Assembly: GCA_964602415.1 (NCBI GenBank)
Contig: CAZRQL010000008.1
Location: forward strand, 1-64,000
Length of the DNA: 64,000 bases
Direction of reading: 5' to 3'
Source: CAZRQL01 sp964602415
Lineage (GTDB): Bacteria; Bacteroidota; Bacteroidia; Cytophagales; Flammeovirgaceae
Part shown: positions 54,101 through 59,380 of the stretch, in pieces
How the letters are laid out: each line of letters begins with the position of its first letter
Position numbering within the stretch: the first letter of the stretch is position 1
The notes under the pieces: model-generated
Told to the model about the DNA's origin: nothing
Seen by the model: the letters and a program-made list of their open reading frames with translations, nothing else
Database searches by the model: none
Translations under genes and position numbers: made by a program

Positions 54101-54435
54101 TACCTCCCATCCGTTGCAGAAAAGGTCATGTCAGCCCCGCCACTTGTAAACCTAATCGCCTGACCATCCAGTTTGGTGTTCAGTGCCCTGCTTTCGCTGC
54201 CGCTATTGGCTGCCCACTTAGGATCGTAAGACCCTGAGGAGTTGTTGAAGAGGAATTGGCGGGTGGCTGTGCCGTTGGCCTGTACGCGATAAGCCAAAAC
54301 ACCCCCTCTGTCATTGAGGTTGCAGCAAGTGGCTTGCCAAGAGCCGCTCCAGTTGCCCTCCAGCCTGAAAGGTTGGGCACTGACCAAGGCAGCCGAAAAA
54401 ATTAAGCACAAGGATAATAAGTAACTTTTTAGCAT
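51133..54435 (-). CDS. Large T9SS type A sorted surface protein with repeated beta-solenoid region
   Basis: 1100 residues. Signal peptide (ending AALVSAQPF), an N-terminal domain of about 120 residues, an Ig-like region, then a long Ser/Thr/Asn/Gly-rich segment (about 270-800) with short repeated beta units. The segment APxYGSNSTLxYN occurs twice, near residues 335 and 582. The C-terminus VSPSPIEASTLTFKISSFV to GVYVLRHSQSGRNVRFVVE is a type A sorting domain. It is therefore a T9SS-exported adhesin or surface-layer-like protein. No enzymatic domain is seen. Gene ends at a shared hairpin terminator. Confidence 0.87.
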   Translation of the reverse strand: MLKSYLLSLCLIFSAALVSAQPFRLEGNWSGSWQATCCNLNDRGGVLAYRVQANGTATRQFLFNNSSGSYDPKWAANSGSESRALNTKLDGQAIRFTSGGADMTFSATDGRYYTFIVGKNAGGNNDMSVLETTFNPVTITNVTVPSGTVFPGQTTTIEVTLGAAKNADEKVFIRYAKNGDWANATFVEFTSFDASFKSTITIPAADNAPSTTISYYVATVRSAYTPANSDIDYQTLEIKNNSNSNYSYSVAAAWTTASDGNWGTGSTWTAGAVPPTNQPTQINHDVTVAASLTQTNAITVASGKTLTVPSGQTLAIGAGITGAGALTVNGTLQINNGGFSNIAPSYGSNSTLIYNSGDTYGASTEWTANAASGTGVPHHVQVGNGASNSKLQFNNTGYRQCTGNMTVGTGSGSGYELLLNSSDLKIAGNYTFNNGSVSNGGKAVFFVGSSNQTTSNSAGTVFFDYLIVDKPSGSLIFGDNVTINTTSGDVLQMLNSGSIDLNGKNLNLNNNGGNITTNGTGRTITSSVAGATININADKNITNSSGGTLIFGENVTVSLNNDGTGLNFGSNICTLNGTLKINTGTFVDTNAPTYGSNSTLLYNLTGDYNRTTEWNSSSLQHVVVQGPFNLYLGTNSISSLKMAGNLTISSGSVVQMNNNLAIPLEVGGNTLNEGTLTLSDATGGDLYLKGNFTQNGTFNCNDREVRFVGTSSQTIGGTESVAIDYFRINNSAGVVLNRSVEVDNELRLDNGIISTTSSNLLTLNNGATSSTGSASSFVSGPLRKIGNSPSNFVFSTGKGSVWARIGINISGSSTTDAFTAEYFDSGAPNRTALASGLARVSAIEHWTLDRSGSTNSAAVTLYWQSDTYSDINNSSSLRVCRYNGTEWVSEGQASISFGSSGNITSNSISSFSPFSFGSTEAANNPLPLDLVWWKGSAEFDHNLLIWKTENEREIHHFEIERSQTGSDFQRIAQVYPPQNYEWKDFEFFTPVSYYRLKIVDANGSFRYSKVLAITRKSGWQDVFVVSPSPIEASTLTFKISSFVREKGDFEVWDAKGRMILSFAFFLEAGVNEVSQFFGYGSGVYVLRHSQSGRNVRFVVE

Positions 54436-55133
54436 AATTTTTTATTTTTTTTAACACGCAAACGATTGAGAAAACGGTAGCATTGATTTTTGTGGATAAA
54501 TCATTTTCAAAAATTTTTAAATAATTTCAAATGAAGTACTTACATACAAAAGCAATCTCATTAAATAACGGAGAAGTTCCAAATTTTACCGTTATTTTCA
54601 TACAAAATTTGAGAAAATAAACCCGGATTCCCAATCGGTAGAAAGAGCATTTACGGCTTCAATTGTTGAGAATGGGCTATCGCTATGGTGTCAGCACATT
54701 CATCTCGTAGGGATGGCACTGCGGATAAGAGATTAGAAAAATTCCTATTGCGTAATTAGGGATAGAAATATCAAAAGCCCTTTGGATAGTTTACAATATA
54801 AAAAGCGAATTACGTATTGTAATGGAGGGACTAACAGAAGTCTTCTGTCATTAACTATTGATTTACAATTTTAAAAATATCTCAAAAAATTTTGTAAGTC
54901 TAAAAAACCCGCTTTAATATATAAAAGATGTATTCAAGTTACGTATATTAGAGGGTTCAGGCTGTGAAAAAATCCAGTTTTCATTGAAAAATTACTTATT
55001 TTTATCTTGTTTAAAGGCTACATTTTGATTGTGAGCAGTCCTTATTTTAAGCAATTAATTTTAATCTAATTGTTTTTAGTGCCCCACACAGCCTTAAAGA
55101 AACGAAATAAATCACACTTTCATAATCGGGTGT

Positions 55134-55262
55134 CTAATTTTGGAGTTTTCCTATCAGTTGGGGCATACCAAGGATGTTCATGCTCCGCTGGAGGTTGTGA
55201 AAGTTACAATAAATAACCCAAAAACGTACCTGAAAGCGGTCTGTTTTGGGTTGCAGGGGCAT
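55134..55262 (-). pseudogene. Transposase C-terminal remnant in E1
   Basis: A 42-codon minus-strand frame whose translation contains FWVIYCNFHNLQRSMNILG and ends GKLQN before TAG. The pattern resembles the C-terminus of DDE transposases, by recall and not by search. The rest of the gene is missing. The same segment is in E2 with a stop in place of Trp15. Confidence 0.6.
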
Positions 55263-55328
55263 GGCAAAAAGCTGTTTTTTTAAAGATAAAAAAAATACAG
55301 CTTTTTATTATGACTTCAAAATAATTCT

Positions 55329-55336
55329 TATCTTTG
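55329..55336 (+). promoter_or_regulatory. -7 element (TATCTTTG) inside E1, facing DUF1016 gene
   Basis: Exact TAnnTTTG match in the right end of E1, 48 bases before the DUF1016 ATG. It supplies a promoter for the cassette gene. Confidence 0.55.
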
Positions 55337-55384
55337 TGAGGCAGTTTTTTCACAGACTGGCGTTGTAGCATATAAAAATTAATA

Positions 55385-56368
55385 ATGGATAATCGTTTTA
55401 CGGACATAATTCAGCTAATCAAACAATCTCGGACTAATGCTATAAGAGCCGTAAACGCTGAACTGATAAATCTATATTGGAATATTGGAGAATATATCAG
55501 CAAGAAAATTGAACTATCAGAATGGGGTGACTCTGTTGTGAAAGAATTAGCCAATTTTATACAAACATACGAACCAGAAATAAAAGGCTTCTCCGATAAA
55601 AATATTTGGAGAATGAAGCAGTTTTACGAGACTTACAAAGACTTTCCAAAACTCACACCACTGGTGAGAGAAATTAGCTGGACAAATAATTTACTGATTT
55701 TTTCAAGGTGTAAAACCATTGAAGAAATGGAATTTTACCTCAATATCGTAAAACAAGAAAACTACAGTAAACGAGAACTTGACCGACAAATATCTGCAAG
55801 CTTTTTCGAGCGGACAATGATAGGCAATACAAAACTCTCACCAGCGGTGAGAGAAAGTAACAATGACCTATCAAACACCTTCAAAGACAGCTATGTATTT
55901 GAATTTTTGAACTTACCCGACCCACACAGTGAAAGCGACTTACAACGTGGACTTGTAAGACAAATGAAGAATTTCATTCTCGAACTTGGAAAAGACTTCT
56001 TGTTCATAGGAGAAGAATATAATTTACAAGTTGGCAACAGCGACTTTTACATTGATCTGCTTTTTTACCATCGTGGACTGCAATGCTTGGTTGCATTTGA
56101 ACTCAAAGCCGATAAATTTAAACCTGACCATTTAGGACAACTGAACTTTTACTTAGAAGCTTTAGACAGAGATGTGAAAAAGCCGAATGAAAATCCGAGC
56201 ATCGGAGTTTTGCTATGTAAGGACAAAGACAGTGAAGTTGTAGAATATGCTTTAAGCAGGAGCCTTTCACCGACAATGGTATCAGAGTATAAAACGCAAC
56301 TACCTGACAAGAAACTTTTACAGCAAAAACTACACGAACTATTTGACAATGAAACGGACGAGAAATAG
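55385..56368 (+). CDS. DUF1016 (YhcG-like) PD-(D/E)XK nuclease-domain protein
   Basis: 327 residues. The N-terminal DUF1016_N helical region (about 1-165) has VNAELINLYWNIGEYISKKI and LTPLVREISWTNNLLIFSR; the C-terminal nuclease domain has SDFYIDLLFYHR (D224), VAFELKA (E239, K241) and LGQLNFYLEAL (Q252), the PD-(D/E)XK active site. The family is common in accessory islands and is linked to DNA processing or defence, with function unproven. Codon use and GC are lower than in the flanks. It lies in a cassette that begins with GTTGTAGC, right after element E1. Confidence 0.9.
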   Translation: MDNRFTDIIQLIKQSRTNAIRAVNAELINLYWNIGEYISKKIELSEWGDSVVKELANFIQTYEPEIKGFSDKNIWRMKQFYETYKDFPKLTPLVREISWTNNLLIFSRCKTIEEMEFYLNIVKQENYSKRELDRQISASFFERTMIGNTKLSPAVRESNNDLSNTFKDSYVFEFLNLPDPHSESDLQRGLVRQMKNFILELGKDFLFIGEEYNLQVGNSDFYIDLLFYHRGLQCLVAFELKADKFKPDHLGQLNFYLEALDRDVKKPNENPSIGVLLCKDKDSEVVEYALSRSLSPTMVSEYKTQLPDKKLLQQKLHELFDNETDEK

Positions 56369-56372
56369 AGCC

Positions 56373-56506
56373 GCTACTGCCAACAGCACCTACCCAAAAG
56401 GCGGAGGTTCGTGTTCCAAAGACAGTTTTGTGGTTGAACAAGGTTTGAATCTCCGCATCAACATTTTTGGTGAAAATCGCCCGCCCTTCGGGTAGCTCCG
56501 CTCCGT
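56373..56506 (+). repeat. attC-like left half after the DUF1016 gene
   Basis: Starts GCTACTGCCAACAGC just after the stop. TCTCCGCATCAACATTT and the following GGTGAAAATCGCC (56450-56481) recur at 58261-58292 with 31 of 32 bases identical. The right half expected for an attC site is replaced by element E2. Confidence 0.6.
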
Positions 56507-56694
56507 CAGCCTGTGAAAAACTGAATTTCATCTAAATAATCCACCTAAAACGACCCATTAAAAGCCGATACTTTAATTCTGACAGGTGCTTATTTTAAGC
56601 AATTAATTTTAATCTAATTGTTTTTAGTGCCCCACACAGCCTTAAAAAAGCCCGGTTTTTTACAAAAACAAACAACCCTTTCATAATCGGGTGT

Positions 56695-56823
56695 CTAATT
56701 TTGGAGCTTTTCTATCAGTTTGGGCATACCAAGGATGTTTAAGCTCCGTTTGAGGTTGTAAAAGTTGCAATAAATAACTCAAAAACGTATCTGATAGCGG
56801 TCTGTTTTGGGTTGCAGGGGCAT
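56695..56823 (-). pseudogene. Transposase C-terminal remnant in E2, with stop codon
   Basis: 42-codon homologue of the E1 remnant. Translation after the in-frame TGA at codon 15 reads VIYCNFYNLKRSLNILG and ends EKLQN before TAG. A dead fragment. Confidence 0.6.
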
Positions 56824-56861
56824 GCTAAAAGTTATGTTTTTTTACAAAATAAATATACAAA

Positions 56862-56896
56862 TTTTTGATGTGAACTCAAAATAATTCTTATTTTTG
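56862..56896 (+). promoter_or_regulatory. Promoter inside E2 (TTTTTG and TATTTTTG), facing Fic gene
   Basis: TTTTTG at 56862-56867 and TATTTTTG at 56889-56896 are 21 bases apart, the -33/-7 arrangement of Bacteroidota sigma-A promoters. It points toward the Fic gene. Confidence 0.6.
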
Positions 56897-56921
56897 TATG
56901 TCAGTTTTTTCACATGCTGAC

Positions 56922-56930
56922 GTTGGGTGC
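56922..56930 (+). other. Integron-like core site GTTGGGTGC opening the Fic cassette
   Basis: GTTGGGT fits the integron core GTTRRRY. The exact complement GCACCCAAC is at 58187-58195, at the 3' end of the Fic gene. Confidence 0.55.
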
Positions 56931-57000
56931 AAGTGTAACAAGACAACCCAGCAAACAACAAACTAACTTACAAACAAGGATTTTAGAAGTAAAAAATTGC

Positions 57001-57043
57001 TTTGCGGTGTAAAAGCTGTATTTTTACCGCATACTTTGCGGTG
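57001..57043 (+). promoter_or_regulatory. Operator-like repeat upstream of Fic gene
   Basis: TTTGCGGTG occurs at 57001-57009 and 57035-57043, with the opposing half-site ACCGCA at 57026-57031 forming an inverted repeat with TGCGGT (57037-57042). Three half-sites just before the ATG at 57050 suggest an autoregulatory operator; the Fic protein has a C-terminal winged-helix region. Confidence 0.5.
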
Positions 57044-57049
57044 ATAATT

Positions 57050-58210
57050 ATGTACATACACGAAAGGGAAAATTGGACAAATTTTTTTTGGGATAACGAC
57101 AAGTTATCACCCATCTTGGCTTCTGTAAGGCATTTACAAGGACGTTTATTGGGCCGTATGGAAAGTTTAGGTTTCGATTTTATAGAGCGTGCCACTTTGG
57201 AATCGCTTATATTAGATGTTGTAGATACATCAAGAATTGAAGGTGAATTTTTAAATCCCGAACTTGTTCGCTCGTCAATCGCCCGAAAATTAGGTATTGA
57301 AAAGGCTGATTTTATAAGGACACCCCGAAACATTGAAGGAATTGTTGATGTCATTTTAGATGCTACACAAAATTTTGACAAACCACTCTCAGAAACACGC
57401 CTTTTAGGTTGGCATAACTCACTTTTTCAAACAGGTTTTAGTGGTTATCAGCAAATAGATGTTGCCAAATATCGTTCAGGCGGTATGAAGGTAGTTTCGG
57501 GCAATTTTGGTAGGGAAAAAATACATTTTGAAGCACCATCAGCCGACAGAGTTTTACACGAAATGGAACAATTTTTAAATTGGTTGAATAGTGACACCAA
57601 TTTGGATTTAGTTTTGAAATCTATCATTGCTCACTTTTGGTTTGTTACCATTCACCCTTTTGATGATGGCAACGGACGAATAGCGAGAGCCATTTTAGAT
57701 ATGTGGTTAGCAAAAAGCGATAATAGTAAAATTCGTTTCTACAGCTTATCAAACCAAATCTTCAAAGAGCATAAACACTATAACAACATTATTGAAGAAA
57801 CACAAAAAGGAACATCGGACATCACAAAATATGTAGAATGGTTTCTTGGTTGTTTTGAAAGGGCATTAATTTCAAGTGAACAAAATTTAGAAATCATTTT
57901 GGATAAAGCTCACTTTTGGGACAAGCACAAGTCAACTAACATTAACGAAAGACAAAGACTTGTAATTAATTATCTGTACGACAATTACAGTAAAGAAGTG
58001 GGATTTTTACGAACATCAACCTACGCCAAACTTACCAAATGCTCGACAGACACAGCTTTGAGAGATTTGCAAGATTTAGTCGCAAAAGAAATGTTGAAAG
58101 CAGAAGACAGCGGAAAGAAAACAAATTACGTGATTGTAAGTCCAAAAAACATAAGAATACCGAAAATCATTGATGAAAAAATACCAGCACCCAACAGCGG
58201 TTTGGCGTAA
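57050..58210 (+). CDS. Fic family AMP-transferase-like protein with N-terminal DUF4172
   Basis: 386 residues from the ATG at 57050 (MYIHERENWTNFFWDNDKLS, DUF4172). The inhibitory motif (S/T)xxxE(G/N) is present as TSRIEG (60-65), so this is a class II Fic protein with built-in autoinhibition. The Fic active site is HPFDDGNGR (202-210). The last 100 residues (RQRLVINYLYDNY, TSTYAKLTKCSTDTALRDLQ) form a winged helix that could bind DNA. Fic enzymes usually AMPylate proteins; the target is unknown. The last codons and the stop come from the attC-like repeat. An in-frame TTG at 57002 would lie inside the operator, so the ATG is preferred. Confidence 0.9.
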   Translation: MYIHERENWTNFFWDNDKLSPILASVRHLQGRLLGRMESLGFDFIERATLESLILDVVDTSRIEGEFLNPELVRSSIARKLGIEKADFIRTPRNIEGIVDVILDATQNFDKPLSETRLLGWHNSLFQTGFSGYQQIDVAKYRSGGMKVVSGNFGREKIHFEAPSADRVLHEMEQFLNWLNSDTNLDLVLKSIIAHFWFVTIHPFDDGNGRIARAILDMWLAKSDNSKIRFYSLSNQIFKEHKHYNNIIEETQKGTSDITKYVEWFLGCFERALISSEQNLEIILDKAHFWDKHKSTNINERQRLVINYLYDNYSKEVGFLRTSTYAKLTKCSTDTALRDLQDLVAKEMLKAEDSGKKTNYVIVSPKNIRIPKIIDEKIPAPNSGLA

Positions 58211-58330
58211 TGGCGGGTTCAGTGCTCCTCAGACACATTTGAGCTTAATCAAACATTGGTTCTCCGCATCAACATTTGTGGTGAAAATCGCCACCTTCGC
58301 AAAGCAGCAAAACATTCACATAAAATCTAA
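58187..58330 (+). repeat. attC-like left half at the Fic 3' end, truncated
   Basis: Begins GCACCCAACAGC inside the gene's last codons, then GGCGTAATGGCGG supplies the stop TAA. TCTCCGCATCAACATTT and GGTGAAAATCGCC (58261-58292) match the first copy. No GTTRRRY right end follows before the DUF58 gene, so the site is cut off. Confidence 0.6.
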
Positions 58331-58412
58331 AAAAAATAGGACAGACCTATTTTAGAATTGCTTTGAAAAAGCAAGTTGGAAAAAGGTGGTGAAGTGATTC
58401 GAGGGTTTGGAT

Positions 58413-59282
58413 TTAGAACTTTGTGGCGTTGCGAATCCTAAAAAGTTTGATCAAGTCCGGCACAAAGTCTTGGTTGGTATCCAAATACAAATAACTGGAA
58501 GCTGTTTTGCGACAAAGCTCTTGTAGTTCACTTTGGATTTGAGCCTGCTGCATAGAAACACGGTTTCTAAACTGCGAAGACGATGTATTGACCCAAATGG
58601 TTTGTTGGGCTTCTTTGTCCAGCAGCGGCACAATACCCAAAGCAGGAAAGTTCCTCTCGCGCTTATCGCCAACCTGTATGGCTATCAAATCGTGCTTGAT
58701 GGCCAAGGCTTTGAGATTTTTTTGGAAGCCTTCATCTATAAAATCAGAGATGAAAATCACCACACTTTTGCGCTTGATGAGGTTTTGAGCCGTTATCATA
58801 GCCGCCGCAAGATTGGTTTTACGGGAGCGGGGCTTGAGTTTGTAGATATTGCTGATTAAAGAAAACCCAAAAGCTATGCCTTTGCTGGGGCGGATGTATT
58901 TTTCTTTTACGTCGCTAAAACACATGAGTCCCACCGTGCTGCCTTCTTTGATGGCAGAGAGTGCCAGCACAGAGCACACTTCGCGGGCTGTGTCAATTTT
59001 TTGGGGGCTACCCAACTGCTGCGAAGCACTTACATCCAAAATAAAAAATACATTTTGCTCACGGTCTTCTTTGAAGGTTTTGATAAAAGTACCGTGTCCC
59101 TTGGCTGTGGTGTTCCAATCTATATGCCTGACATCATCTCCATACTGGTACGGGCGAACATCATCAAACTCCAAACCGCTGCCTTTGAAAACCGAATGGA
59201 AATTGCCCTGCATTTGGGTAGTAACCGCTTTGCGCAGCCTGATTTCGTAGTCTCTTATTTTGGCGTAAATGGCATTCATCAT
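58413..59282 (-). CDS. DUF58 domain-containing protein (VWA-like, MoxR-associated)
   Basis: 289 residues. DUF58 signature: GLEFDDVRPYQYGDDVRHIDWNTTAK, here split at residues 35-60, followed by a VWA-like domain with VFFILDVSASQ (metal-site DxSxS) and FISDFIDEGF. These proteins are usually paired with a MoxR AAA ATPase, which is not seen here. A TAAATTTG element ends one base before the first ATG; the second ATG at 59279 may be the true start. Confidence 0.85.
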   Translation of the reverse strand: MMNAIYAKIRDYEIRLRKAVTTQMQGNFHSVFKGSGLEFDDVRPYQYGDDVRHIDWNTTAKGHGTFIKTFKEDREQNVFFILDVSASQQLGSPQKIDTAREVCSVLALSAIKEGSTVGLMCFSDVKEKYIRPSKGIAFGFSLISNIYKLKPRSRKTNLAAAMITAQNLIKRKSVVIFISDFIDEGFQKNLKALAIKHDLIAIQVGDKRERNFPALGIVPLLDKEAQQTIWVNTSSSQFRNRVSMQQAQIQSELQELCRKTASSYLYLDTNQDFVPDLIKLFRIRNATKF

Positions 59283-59283
59283 G

Positions 59284-59291
59284 CAAATTTA
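59284..59291 (-). promoter_or_regulatory. -7 element (TAAATTTG) of the DUF58 gene
   Basis: Exact TAnnTTTG match one base before ATGATG; transcription would start around the second ATG (59279). Confidence 0.5.
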
Positions 59292-59331
59292 AAAAAGTAT
59301 CCCAAGTAAAACCGTCATAAGACAGAAAACA

Positions 59332-59358
59332 AAAAACCCGCCTTTTGAGCGGGTTTTT
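59332..59358. terminator. groEL terminator
   Basis: AAAAACCCGC (59332-59341) and GCGGGTTTTT (59349-59358), ten perfect pairs, seven-base loop, T-tract on both strands. Lies just after the groEL stop. Confidence 0.9.
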
Positions 59359-59380
59359 CTTGTGTATGAAAAGCGGTGGC

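Larger units (their letters stand above)
54958..55359. mobile_element. Element E1: ~402-bp MITE-like element with inverted ends and transposase remnant
   Basis: Ends CAGGCTGTGAAAAAA (54958-54972) and TTTTTTCACAGACTG (55345-55359) pair at 14 of 15 bases. From 55041 on it is roughly 85% identical by eye to E2 (56507-56919). It carries on the minus strand the 3' end of a transposase-like frame and on the plus strand a TATCTTTG promoter facing the DUF1016 gene. It ends two bases before a GTTG core. No target duplication is obvious. Looks like an internal-deletion derivative of an IS. Confidence 0.75.
54436..55384. other. Long intergenic region: repeat debris followed by element E1
   Basis: 949 bp without a functional gene. 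54640-54760 holds decayed interspersed repeat material (TCGTAGGGATG, TTCCTATTGCGTAA) shared with 36950-37120. 54958-55359 is element E1. 55362-55369 is the GTTGTAGC core preceding the DUF1016 gene. GC content falls here, marking the edge of an accessory island. Confidence 0.6.
56507..56919. mobile_element. Element E2: ~413-bp MITE-like element, second copy
   Basis: Ends CAGCCTGTGAAAAACTG (56507-56523) and CAGTTTTTTCACATGCTG (56902-56919), imperfect inverted repeats of the same consensus as E1. Internally it matches E1 from 56589 onward with some indels, including the transposase remnant and promoter. It also ends two bases before a GTTG core (56922). Confidence 0.78.
56369..57049. other. Cassette junction: attC-like left half, element E2, operator region
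   Basis: 681 bp without a functional gene. 56373-56506 is the left half of an attC-like site, 56507-56919 is element E2, GTTGGGTGC at 56922-56930 is the core that opens the Fic cassette, and 57001-57043 is an operator-like repeat upstream of the Fic start. Confidence 0.65.

Noticed and set aside
55204..55407. Minus-strand ORF of 67 codons over the E1 right end
   Set aside because: It runs in a different frame from the transposase remnant and through the promoter and core; composition shows no protein-like pattern.
55647..55862. Two similar short hairpins inside the DUF1016 gene (CTCAC..GGTGAGAG, near 55651 and 55835)
   Set aside because: Both encode the in-frame KL(T/S)P(L/A)VRE pattern and the first belongs to a conserved family motif, so they are probably protein-coding similarity and not a regulatory repeat.
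56118..56531. Minus-strand ORF of 137 codons over the DUF1016 3' end and attC-like repeat
   Set aside because: Shadow of the nuclease gene and the repeat; no recognisable domain.
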